Assembly (NCBI GenBank): GCA_022376465.1
Contig: JACDTU010000005.1
Location: forward strand, 1,414,001-1,478,000
Reading direction: 5' to 3'
From: Cubamyces lactineus
Taxonomy: Eukaryota > Basidiomycota > Agaricomycetes > Polyporales > Polyporaceae
DNA: 64,000 nt
Shown: positions 32,835 to 44,100 of the stretch, one piece after another
Layout of the letters: every line of letters starts with the position of its first letter
How positions within the stretch are numbered: the stretch's first letter is position 1
Program-made: the position numbers and the translations under genes
Notes under the pieces: model-generated
The model's database searches: none
What the model was told of the DNA's origin: nothing
What the model saw: the letters and a program-made list of their open reading frames with translations, nothing else

Positions 32835-33814
32835 GGGGGTTCCTGGTGTATACGCCGATGGTTAGTAGCGTACTAGGTGGATATTGAGGTTATATCGTAT
32901 AATAGCCCATAATACACTCCTTTTGGTGCCGATGTGGTCCGGTGTGCGCAGTGATGAGTCTGAGATGGTTCAGTTTCGTGCTTGAAAGTTCAGTTGGGTG
33001 GCAGTAGGTGTCGATCCTCCAGCAGAGCCTCCCTGGAGGTCCGTGGAGGACTTATTACCAGTAGTACAGCTGCCGTTCTGGATAGTCTGCTTCATAATGA
33101 GGTGGTCAAACCGTACTTAGGTCGAGGAAATCAGCGTATGTAAGCAGGGTTTTGATCTCCGAAGCGCGTCGAGATCTCGACGCCCAACTTGCGCGTCGCG
33201 CGTCGTGAGTACGAACGACTTCACTACAAGCCACCTTCTACTGTTATATTGTGTTTGATTATTGACTTGGTTTGCGTACCGTGTAATGCACCAATGGCCT
33301 CGTATTACATGGAGACACATTCCTCATAATACTGACACCCCCACCAGGTGCAGAGACAAGCGCCCTCCTTTGCAACACGGCAGTTTGGTCGTCAAAGCTA
33401 TGAGCCCGGCACTTGGTCCGTTCAAGACATACCCTCGAAGACCCGCAAGTAGTATCGCAGTACCTTCACGCTGCAGATCTTATGGGATTTATGAGCTCGT
33501 TGTACTTCGATCGTAGGAGAGTTGCAGTAGGAAACGAGCGAGTCTTCAAAGTTCAGCCACCCGGCATTTCTGCCATCACTCGGCATAGGCTACTCCGCTG
33601 ATCCGAACGCGATTTCCTCGACCTACGGTTTGAGGGGCGCGTTATGAAGCAGACGTCCGTTGTGCTCGTCCTCCCCTCATTCAGTAGAGCACATCGGTCG
33701 TCTGCCTACGGGAGACTACGTTCTGGACGTCTTCGGGCAGCTTTAATGACCCCAGGGGGTTTGACAGTTCAGGGGATAAAGGGGTAGCTCATATCTGACT
33801 GAGCATATACCAGT
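32835..33814. other. gene-free 0.98 kb between HYD-4 and tRNA-Pro
   Basis: HYD-4 3' flank. No gene or repeat recognised. Confidence 0.55.
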
Positions 33815-33902
33815 GGCCTGGTGGTCTAGTAGTATGATTCCTTCTTAGGGCGTCCGTAGTCACAATTGGAGGAGGTCCCGGGTTCAATTCCCGGCCAGGC
33901 CC
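33815..33902 (+). tRNA. tRNA-Pro (anticodon AGG) with a 16-nt intron
   Basis: Acceptor stem GGCCTGG (33815-33821) pairs with CCAGGCC (33895-33901), followed by discriminator C. The T arm is CCGGG-TTCAATT-CCCGG. The anticodon stem is CCTTC (33840-33844) with GGAGG (33868-33872, one G-U pair). The loop is TTAGGG plus T, with anticodon AGG at 33847-33849. An intron of 16 nt (33851-33866) sits one base 3' of the anticodon, the canonical place. Internal A box (TGGTCTAGTAGT) and B box (GGTTCAATTCC) are present. Confidence 0.93.
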
Positions 33903-33907
33903 TTTTT
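33903..33907 (+). terminator. RNA polymerase III terminator of tRNA-Pro
   Basis: Run of five T directly after the discriminator base. Confidence 0.8.
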
Positions 33908-34808
33908 GTAAGATGGCTCCACTCCGAACGGCCTAACGATAGCCAAATTGGCCTGGCAGATTGAGTTCTTATATCCACCGGTTCACGGTGCAAACAAAAC
34001 TTAGCAGAGGTCGTTTTCTACGTTTAGGGTTGAAGCACTTGCCGAGATCGGCGTGATTGTGTACTATCAGGCCTAAGAGGCTCGGTCATCGACTCTGGCT
34101 CTTGTCACCGTCCTCGGGAATAGTAAAGTATAAAGAGGTCGGAGCGCTAGCGTTTTAAGCTGGAAGTTGGTGCTTGACTGGCTGCAGGCGCCTGGAGTTC
34201 TGCAGTTGTCGAATTCGAAATATGCTACTCGCAATATGCCGCTCGCGTTCAGCCTGAGGATGCTCAGCCCCGCGCGCATTTGCATAGTAACATGCTAGTA
34301 CCTCAGCAACAATGATCAGGCGACTTATGTTCGAGTTGGATTTCGGAGCGAAGCCCTACAACTCAGAGCTTTCTTCTGAGGCTGGAATGACCCGCCCCTC
34401 AACGAACAGGTCCCGCACGCAGAATTCGGGCGTGCGAGGAACATATGGTCTTACCAGTTTGTGCTTTTCGACGTTGAGGCTCCCTTTGCCATTTATACTT
34501 AGCGAGACGGTCTCCCGATGAGAGGAAAGGCAAGCGCAGAGTCTCGTCTCAGCATCCACCACTAATCTGCGGCTGAAAGTCTCGCTACCGTCGACTCAGG
34601 AAAGCACGAATGAGTGCTGAGCAGCACGGCGCGGAGTCAAGTATAGGCTATAGTTCGCACAACTACCAACGAACATAGCGATGACATGATGCGCTGCGAC
34701 CAAGTCCAGATTATCGAAGAAAAAGGTACGATACGCGCCGCCAGACACCCCATGCGCCCAATATCACACGCTGCCCAAGAAAGCGAGGGATCTCCCCGTG
34801 GACGGTAC
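33908..34808. other. gene-free 0.9 kb between tRNA-Pro and HYD-5
   Basis: 3' flank of HYD-5. No gene or repeat recognised. Confidence 0.55.
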
Positions 34809-35254
34809 CTAGAGGGAAACGGGGACGCAGCCAAGGGAAACCAAGCCGCCCTAGAGTAGATTTGGTGAGTACCCTCCACTGTTAGAGTGCGGAAGATGCA
34901 AACATACAACGTTGTTGTTGGTGCAGCAAACGGCTTGGGCTTCGCAGCTGTTGCCGGTGGCAACACCAATGACGGTGATGGGGGTGCACTCAAGGCCGAC
35001 GAGGACATTCAAGTCCTCGGCGTCGATGTTGAGCAGACCAAGGAGAGCGGAAATGGCAGGATCGTTGCTCTGTCACAATTGTCAGTATCCGCCGTAGCCA
35101 TCGGACGATCTGAGGTACGCACGCTGGCAGTCTGGTTGCAGCACTGGATGGGGCCAGTGGAACAAGAGCCTGCGTCGCGAACCGCCAGAGGGGTGGCAGC
35201 CGCAAGAATGGGGAGAGCCGCGAGAGCGAAGGTGGCGACGCGAGAGAAGAACAT
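34809..35254 (-). CDS. Class I hydrophobin HYD-5 (array copy 5)
   Basis: Exons on the minus strand are 35123-35254, 34908-35069 and 34809-34850 (111 aa). Signal peptide ([14 protein letters not shown]), spacer LAVRDAGS, then [38 protein letters not shown] and LGCVPVSL. It carries an N-glycosylation sequon candidate (NQT) right after the CC pair. The second exon is more acidic than in other members ([13 protein letters not shown]). TATAAAG (minus strand) at 35371-35377. Confidence 0.95.
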
Positions 35255-38200
35255 GATTGAATTCCTGAGGATTGAAAGGAGGGTGGTTCAATGAGTGTAA
35301 TGTTCGAGAGGCTGAGAAGACTGGATGAGTAGGGCTGACGACCTGAGGCTTGTCGTTCGCTCTTCCTCTTCTTTATACCTCCAGCACGTCGGGGTTGGTG
35401 GTCAGAAGGATAGCGGTTCGCCCGCCCCGACGCCGCTTCTGGAAGTCGAAGGCCGCACGAGACGAGCCATGAAACAGTCCAGCGGCGACCTGCAGGCCAT
35501 CCTACAGGGCTTCGACTGCTGTCCGCTGTCGACAGCATGCATCGACGACGACTTGCACGGACGAACGTCAACGGCTAGTCTGACGGGACGTCTGCAGTTC
35601 GTCGGACCAGCGCACAATCCGCATCAAATTCGACGACAACGCAGGGCTAGCCGGTGACGGCCCCACAACCCGTGGCGGCGTTGTGTTCTGCTGGACTTGA
35701 CGTGCGAACCCGCCGTCCGCGCCTGGTGTGGATACGGTCCACAAAGCAGTAAGACCGCGAAGCGTCAGCGATTGCTCGTGCCCGTAGAAGTGCGGAATTA
35801 AACGTCGCGCTCTTGCGTCCGCATTCATGCCATAAGCACTTCTCCCGCTCTTCTTGTTGCTGTTGGCGCAACCTGGTTGGTAGAACACGAGCCAATGGTT
35901 AAGATCTCTAAGACAGACGTTCCAGTGCATGCCGTTAGGTGGGAGACACGTACCTCGTTCTGGCAGGGTCGCAATCCATCCGCTGACAGAACCAGTGCGG
36001 CTTCGTCGGGTTCATCAGTGAACAGACTGCGCGCCCATTCAACCGAAGGTTCTCTGTCGTGCTCGACGCTGGCAGTTCATCGTGCGACCGAAGATTTCAG
36101 CGTTGATATTTCAATTTGCTGCGACTAGATGAGATGAGACATGTTTGTGGCGCATAGTGCAGATCCCAGTATTAACTATCCTGCCGCGACGATGAGGCTG
36201 AGTGGTGACGCGGACGCAGGTGGAGACATCGTACTCACCTAAGCTGCGTACACTCAATCTGGTCATTTCCTCACTGTTCAAAATGTGCGCCGCATATTCT
36301 CCGCACGCGCTTCCAATGAGGTTGCCGATGGCCATCGACCATCGATAACCGCCGTTCCGTACTCTGGAATCGAGCATCGCTTAATATCGCTTTGTCGAAG
36401 TCAGTGTGTCCATTCCCGGGGCCCGTTCCGTAATGAAGCATTGTAGTGGCCGGGTTACCGCTTCAGCTCATATTTACTGAGAAAGAGACGCTTCGGAAGC
36501 TGACTGGGAGCGCGTGGGGTTCGTCTGGGGTCCGAATAGTCCAGAGGAGAACTGAGCCGGTTGCGATGCAAGCATGGACCACAGTCGCAATAAAATGATA
36601 TTCTGTCGTTCTACTCTCTTGGCGTTCGGAATACAAGAGCCAGAGAGATACGTACTATGTGCGAACGACCAATAGGGATTGGCCAGGCTGTTTCGTGCGG
36701 CTCTGCGGAGTCTGAAAATAGACAGCTCTGAGAGGAAGCTTGGTAACTCGAAGGGCCCGCGCCCGCTGCTCGGGTGGAAGCGCACCACACGCGGCGTTCT
36801 GGTGACCATAGCGCCTGGGAAGCCGCTGGACGGGCTTGGAGCTTGAAGTTTGGAGCAAAAAGCTATAAGCAGAGGCGGCGTGCTTTGTCTCCGCGCAATG
36901 TACCTGGCGGCCGCGTCAGCAAACTGTCATCTTCAGTGCTCCTCTACCCTGAGCAGCGTGCAAGAAGTGGAGATGTAGGTCATACCGCGTATCTGCGACA
37001 AGGATTGCTGTAATCGGGGCGCCACAGGTCGCGTGAATGCCGCACGAAGATGCTTTCCGAGAGCGGGGAGCGGCAATTGAAGGGGAAAGGGCGCCTTGAC
37101 ACACCAAAGTAGCAGGATCTCTGCGTCCACCTAATAGAGGTTATGGCCCCAGAGTGCCAGGATTTGGCAACATGCCTACGGCCTCTGGCGGCAGGCGCTC
37201 TCGTCTGACATAGTCTCTCGCGCTCCGACTACTCACGATACGAAAAACTGGCGGGAGCGCAATGAACGTACCTTAATGGCTTGTTGTCCAACCAGACCAC
37301 GCGCTTCCCGCGAGCGCGACCGGCCCTCGGGTGCGGAAGACCCTCGAGCGCATAGGCTATAATGCGAGCGTTGTACGATACGTTCTTTACCACATGCCGC
37401 ACGTTCCCTGGCTCAGATGACGGACTAGGTGTGAAGAAGACCCCTAGAGAGGCAGAACGTTCGCCTGCAACGCTCAACTGGGGGCCAGAATCGCGGTGTT
37501 CCAGACTTACCTCGCGCATTGCGTAGCCCATAGGGGCTGGAAGAGGTGCAATTGTGACCCCAGATCGCAGAGACATGACCATCGCGCGTGTAGGCCCATG
37601 GACAGTATTGCAACTGGCACCGCCGATGAGACTGTCTGATCGCGGCATATTCAGAACCAGCTTGCACGTAAGTGGCACCGGTAGCATTTGCAGTCGAGAC
37701 ACGTTTCTGGGCAAAGCTGAATAGTATATTGAAATAGCCCAGCCAATGGTCGTGATGGTACGTGCGAGCACTGCGAGGTCATAGGTGATGGTGGAAGGAA
37801 AAACCGCCGCTGCTTACCAGGGAATGTTCAGATGTTGTGACCCCAGAGTCACGGGCCTTCCGGACAAACCCCGAAGAGGAAAGGCGCCCATGCGTAACGC
37901 CACCGTAAAAGCCTCGCGGGGAATGCCGCGCGCTGGGCTTCAGCGAAAGTCGCACTGCAAGGGCGTGCTTCAAGGCTTCCTCCGTCGACCTCGCACAGTG
38001 CAATGCGCAGCACGTTCCGCAGGCCCTATCATCAGTGCACACATTCATTTCAGCACGGCGATAGCTCCACCGAGCACATGAAGTGCGGCGGAAAAGTGCT
38101 CGTTCGAAGGTTCGAACCTTTCTGTGCAGGTGAACGATGATGGTGGTTTGATTGTCCCCACCCCCAGCCCATCGATTCGGAGTCTCGACGGTCGCTCAGG

Positions 38201-39491
38201 CCTAGGACTTAATTACGCTCGAGGCGTGGGGTGTGCAGAGCGCGCCTGGATCCCCTCAGAGGAGCACCGGCACACCCATGGAGCCTGTGCGCGGGCCCCC
38301 AAATCGGTCGGATGCGCTGTCTCTGTGGGCGGCCGACGTTTCCCCCGGTAATACAACACGAGCTCATGGTGGACGAGCCGCTGCCAGCCGGCACCGGTCT
38401 CGCTGCGAGCTGGATGGTCTCTTGACAACTCTCCTGAAGGGCGCACCCAGCCTCATGAGAACGGATCAGCGTCGACTGCACCCGTCGGCCGAGTGCGTTC
38501 CTGGCGGTGTACGTCGCGGTTCTCTGTCTGTCTACTCATTCTTCTTTTCTACGTCCGCCTTGTGCGCCCGCCGTGCATGGTCCACGGCACCGCGGCGCCA
38601 AGCTGCAGCGCCGGAAACTTCGGACCCAGCATGGGACCCCTCCCAGGGCCTCTCGCTCGGACTGTTTTCCTGGTGACTTGCGGCCGGGTCTCATCTGTCA
38701 GATGGACAAAACAGTGTCTAGTGCTGCACCAGCGCGTTGCCCAAGTGAGAGGGGCGGTTTCGCGGGCGTACGGGCACATGTCGCATGTCGTGTTGTTGAG
38801 GTGGGCGGTGAAGATGCTGGTCGTTATCCAATCCCGTCACTAATGGCCAATCATCTGTGGCCTGGAACAGGCCTGAAGATGAGGCCATCTTTGGCATGTC
38901 TATGGCCGTTCCAAGCCATGATCCTTGTAGAGAGGGAAAACGCTCACACACCCCCAAGGTATGCAGGTTCTCTTCTGTCGCCGCACCTGCGGTCATACGA
39001 TGCTCATTCATCACGCCCGCTTCAGCGACAACAAAGAATGCGAGCCTCTTGCTCGTTCATCACAGATACCAGAATATTGAACTCTCTTCTATGATGCCTG
39101 GCCCGCTCCGTTACGCACGGTCATCTCGCTTGTGCCCGTGCGTGTATGTGGAGCGCCGAACCCCGCTCAATCGCCTAGCCAGGCAGTCCAGTGCAAGTCT
39201 TGGCCTTGGCTCAATGTTGCAATGATGCCAGTGCGGGGCCTCTGTGTAGCGCAAGTCTGATGTCGAACACCCCAGAGATCTGCTCCGCCACGCCCCTGTA
39301 CGACGACGGCACCCCACCCATTCGTAATGCATGCCTATCACCCCTGGCGCGTCCCTGCGCGTTCTTGAGCGCGTCGCGTTCAGTATAAAAGACGCGTCGC
39401 GGCTTCCTTGCGTTCCTCAGCTCGAACAGCCCCAGCAGTTCTACAGCTATCACCCCGCCCCAGCAGCACCTCGCAGCACCAACCAAGCACG
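35255..39491. other. gene-free 4.2 kb between HYD-5 and HYD-6 promoters
   Basis: The flanking genes diverge, so both ends are promoter regions (TATAAAA at 39384-39390 for HYD-6). A minus-strand open frame at 37229-37771 (180 codons) includes a GGTAAGT donor-like site but matches no family I know. I could not build a convincing gene. Confidence 0.5.
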
Positions 39492-40004
39492 ATGATGTTC
39501 AACCGCGCCGTCACCTTCTTCTACTTTGTGCTCTCCCTCTCTATCCTTGCGGTCGCCATGCCCGGAGGCTCCCCCACCTCCGCTCCCTCGTCCTCACCCA
39601 CCGGCAGCTCCTGCAGCACCGGCCCCATCCAGTGCTGCAACTCCGTCGAGTCGGTACGTGCACGCCCCCACCTCACCACACCTCACCTCACTGCAGCCTT
39701 ACCCTGCACATCGCTGACAACATTTGACTTATACCAACAGGCCGACTCCGTCGCGGGCTCGCTCCTCCTTGGCCTGCTCGGCATCGTCCTCGGGGACATC
39801 ACCGGCCTCATCGGCCTGGAGTGCTCGCCCCTTACCGTCATCGGCGTCGGCTCGGGCAACGCGTGCTCGGCCAACGCCGTCTGCTGCACCAACAACAACG
39901 TCGTACGTCTCTCGAGCCCCCCGCACTCGGCCTGTGACTGCAGCATGCTCACTGCTTCCCAGGGTGGCTTGATCTCCATCGGCTGCGTCCCGATCATTCT
40001 CTAA
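39492..40004 (+). CDS. Class I hydrophobin HYD-6 (array copy 6)
   Basis: Exons are 39492-39653, 39741-39902 and 39963-40004 (121 aa). It starts MMFNRAV; the second Met is an alternative start. Signal peptide (FYFVLSLSILAVAMP), Gly/Ser/Pro spacer of about 15 residues, then [36 protein letters not shown] and IGCVPIIL. Exon 1 resembles HYD-2 while exon 2 is almost the same as in HYD-3 ([16 protein letters not shown]), so the gene looks like a mosaic of two lineages. TATAAAA at 39384-39390. Confidence 0.95.
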   Translation: MMFNRAVTFFYFVLSLSILAVAMPGGSPTSAPSSSPTGSSCSTGPIQCCNSVESVRARPHLTTPHLTAALPCTSLTTFDLYQQADSVAGSLLLGLLGIVLGDITGLIGLECSPLTVIGVGSGNACSANAVCCTNNNVVRLSSPPHSACDCSMLTASQGGLISIGCVPIIL

Positions 40005-40645
40005 GCCTGTGGCATGGGCTCTGTCGGGCGGAGAGTCGCGCCCATCACGTTCGTTGAAAGCGTCCGCACGAGTATCGATCCCAGTACTACTACGTCCTCC
40101 TGTCCGTTCTTCACTACGCGCCGCGTTTGTAAGGTGGTTGGGCTAGCGTGCTATTGAAGTTGTTGGTATACGAGCGTCCGGCACGAATTTGCAGAATACA
40201 CGATGCAGGATACACGACTGCAACTGGTTCAAAAATTTAATGAGACGTCTTTCACTGCGTAGAGGCCTGCCAGAACGACCCGAAACCTTGCACTATACAC
40301 AATAACGTTTTTGCCTAGAGAGCTTTCGCCGAGCGTACACATCTTGTGCTCTCGCGCCACCTACCAACTCGCTATTGGGTTACACTAGCTGCAACAGTCA
40401 CTAGGGAGGGATAAATTATAGACGGATATGCGGGTGCCGAGCCCGACAATCAAAATGTCTGGTGTACTATAGCCACTCCTGATCAATGGACCACTAGACA
40501 ACTTGTAAGATGGGATTACGCGACAGCTTCTAACACAGAGAAAAGACAGCTACGATAGCATCAACTCAAACACAAAGGCAGCAGGGCGCCAGTCAACCTG
40601 AACGCCTCCCAAGAAGCCGATGTGCAACGTCGTTCGTATCCACAT
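40005..40645. other. intergenic, convergent 3' flanks of HYD-6 and HYD-7
   Basis: About 0.64 kb shared 3' space of two converging hydrophobin genes. Nothing else recognised. Confidence 0.55.
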
Positions 40646-41108
40646 CTAGAGGGATACAGGGGCGCAGCCCAAGCTGATGAGGCCGCCCTGTCAAGCACAT
40701 GTCAGCATTCTGTGGTGAGGTGGAAGGGGCCAAGGTATTTACGTAGGAGTTGTTTTCGCAGCAAACGGGCTCCTGGTGGCACGAGGTCGCGGCCAGACCA
40801 ATATTGGCGATGGGGGAGCACTGAATGCCCACAAGGCCGGTAAGGCCCCCGATGTCGAGTCCAAGCAGTGAGGCGAGCAGGGTAGCGGAGTTATCCTGGG
40901 ACTGTATGGATCGACAAGAACCAGTAAGCATCGACTATCTACTGATGCTGCTATACTGCGCGGCGAGAATACTCACGCTTACGGTGCTGTCGCAGCACTG
41001 GATGGAGCCGGTGTTGCATGAGCTGCCGTCATTGCGGGGAATGGCGGAGGCACCAGCGGCGGTGGCAGCGACGAGCGCAACGAGAGCAGCGGTGATGCGA
41101 GCGACCAT
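40646..41108 (-). CDS. Class I hydrophobin HYD-7 (array copy 7)
   Basis: Exons on the minus strand are 40977-41108, 40743-40901 and 40646-40687 (110 aa). Signal peptide (LVALVAATAAGASAIP), spacer RNDGSS, then CNTGSIQCCDSTV, IQCSPIANI, TSCHQEPVCCENNSY and LGCAPVSL. It is the most divergent member: it starts MVARI rather than MFSR, has His-Gln-Glu before the second CC pair and ends exon 2 in Tyr instead of Val. The second intron has the weaker donor GTAAAT. TATAAAG (minus strand) at 41233-41239. Confidence 0.94.
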
Positions 41109-44100
41109 TGTGGCGATTGAAAGAATGCGAGAGAGCGTGAGTGGTAAAGAGAGTGCGGTTGGTGCGGGAGAGCGAGTGAAGAGAGCGAATGAAGTCGACT
41201 GACTGAAGAGCCCCGGTCGTCCTCGCCGCCCTCTTTATACTCGTCTCCTCGTCCACGTTCTGGAGAAGAAGTCCCGACGTGCAGATGTTGCTATTCGGGA
41301 GGAGGAGAGCATCGAAGGCAGCAAGAAGGAATCGGTAGGCGTGCAGTGCGCGTCGGGCGAGTCGGGCGGGGTGTCGACCTTGGAACAGCCGAGTGCGAAG
41401 GCGCATGCATCGGGAAGCGATCACCCTCGTCCCTGGCTCTCGTCACGTCTGCCCCCAAGCTGCCTCGCCATCAGGGTGTCGTGCGCACCACCGCCATATA
41501 AGGAAGCCACCGGCCTCTCTTTGCTCTCGCCTGGGCCAAGGCACCCACGCGACACGGCGCATTAAGGACAAATCGCCCGCGCGCAACACTCACCGAACCT
41601 TCCCTCAACGAGCCGTCTCGCCCGGACAGGAAGTCGCCGCAGCGACCAGAGGCGCATCGCGCGGGAGCCAACCGCCTGGGCGCCGGGCGTCCGCTGGAGA
41701 ACGCGGCGCGCAGCTTCGGCCGTGAACCAAGGACTTCGCGCGTGAGGTTGATCTTGCCTTTCCTGGCAATACCGACGCCCCTCTGGATGCGAAGTCGGGC
41801 ACTGGCAGTCGATCGCTCCCCATCCCCCGGAAGCCTTCCTGCTCCGCCATCTTCAGCAACGTTCTGCGTAGGTTCGCGGCAGTGAGCTCGATTGACAGAG
41901 AACGGGGTCCCCGTGCTTACCTGGTCGTCCCTGGCCAACGCTAGGCTGGCCTGGATAGAGCGTACGTATAAGCCGTGCACCGCTTGGGGAATGCATATAG
42001 CCTCGTCGTCTTGCTCACTCGATGGCTGGGCAGGGGAGCACGGGAGACGCCTTCACGATTACCGTCCGAAGAGAAACCTCGCAGCTGTCAGGGCTATGTC
42101 AGAGAACGTGCGCTGTGTATGCGCCGTACGCCAAGGAACCGAGTACGGTGACGTGAAATAAACATACGTGCGTTTCGCTTACGCAGAAGCGAAGGCGCGG
42201 ACAAGTCCTCGCGGCGTGCACACACACCAGAACGGGGGCTCCTTACTACACCTCGGTGCCTGGCAGAGTCCGCCTGCGTGGTCGGTTTCCGATCCGCCGC
42301 TGGAGTCCGCTGCTGCCGTGTTTATGCAGTACAATGAACTCCGCATTCGCGTGTTCCACGGCGCTCTCGCCCACATTTGCTACTAATTGGCGCGGGCTTC
42401 CGTCCGCACTCCGCATCGACAACATCCTTGGCCAACTCTCCTGCGTCTCATCGCCATCGCGAACGCAAAGTGTCCCCCTCAACGGAGCCTTCGAGGCGGG
42501 TCTCGAGTCGGCGGGCGACGGACAGTGCTCGACGAGACCTCGAAGCACAATGTGAGAAATCTATCTCCGCAAACTCCTCAAATTTGACTCACCGGCAAGC
42601 TTGCGAACCAGCCCGAGAAGCGCTCTCCAGCCACTGCGCCGGGTGCGTCGTCGTCCACCGTCCTGGTCAAGGTGTGGCTTCGCTGCCTCTGAGAGCCGCC
42701 GCTGCAGCAATGCCTGCCTCGGCGGCTGAATTGAATCCTGAACGTTTGGGACGCTCGCGCACGACCGGCGGCATGGACGGGGATTCGTCAATTCGAGGGC
42801 TCGTTCTTCAATATCATTCGACGAGCACGCTCTGATCTCATTCGTCCGTTGCGCCGCACCCAATCCCCAGCCGCGACGCGTCGTTCCGTCCGCCTGCTGA
42901 CTCTGCATCAGTCCATGCCAGCATGCGCGCGACATGCGCTGCAGCGCCAGGACCTGAATTAGACCGCAATCGGGCGCGAAAGAGCGTCTCGCCGCGACAG
43001 CGGTGGGAAGGGCACCTCCTTCGGCCGCAACACGGGTGCAGGATACAGGATGCACGGTGCACGAATTATCCCGGGGACCTGCAGCTTCGTCAGTTGAGTG
43101 GGCGTGCCAATCCTTGTGGGTTCCTGCACATACCTGGAAGCATGACGCGGTGGGCCCGGTGCGATGTTCGCAAGAAGGACCTCAGCCCTTTGCGCCTGCG
43201 AGCACAACGGATGCGACCAATGTCCGATCTTGCTGAGCCCCCCATCGACGCGCCCGTCCCTCGCCGCAGCGTTTGCCATGGATCCAAGTATGGTCGGGAT
43301 GGGTTGGTATACGGCGATAGCGCACTTACGCCTGGCCCACCCTCGGAGCCCTACCATGCACTGCACCACGCCACACCACACTTGTCGCCTGGGCGCTGAG
43401 CTCGACACCGCGCTCCAAAATCCATATCCTCGTCAAAAGACCGAATTTCACGCACTCACGCCCGTTCGCTACCGCCCGCGCCTTCGCCGCATCGCGCCAG
43501 ACGTACCGCTGCAGCGTCGCCGTTCCTCTCGGCGCACTGCGCACCACCGACTGACGAGTTGTCGAGCATGGCCGAATATGGCAGCGAGCTTGCTGATCGC
43601 CGCGCCCCCGTGCGATCCCCCGCCAACTTAGAAAGTCAAACATGCCTCCCAGCGCCGGCAGGATCCTTCATACAGGCTATTTGTCCATGCATGGTTAGCT
43701 CCATGCGCATGCGCACGCCGCCCGGACATGTGTGGGCGACTTCAGAGCATGACCCTGTTTGTCGCGTATGCGCGTGCGCCGCACAGGGCACCAACCATGT
43801 ATCGATGATATGGGCATGGGAGAGAGGTGGGGCCGACATAAGGGAGCATCGGGATATCGGTGTAGAGGCGGACGAGGACGCGCTCGATGACGGTTTCGCG
43901 CGGACAATCTGGAAGATCAATCTGTCAGACAGCAAAATTAAGATTTTGTTGGAATCGACCTCCGCGGGCAGACGTCGATGATACAGAGTGCATACGTGCG
44001 CGCGTGAGCACCGGCCGTCAGACGCGGTTGCAGAAGAGGCGTGATGCCGGTGGCCTATTGGCCCGCGACGTACGACGCACAACAAACGACGAAGATCCAG

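Noticed and set aside
37229..37771. 180-codon minus-strand frame
   Set aside because: No recognisable domain, signal peptide or supported splice partner; kept only as a remark in the gap entry.
38100..38125. GGTTCGAACC tRNA T-arm-like sequence
   Set aside because: No acceptor stem or anticodon arm can be folded around it.
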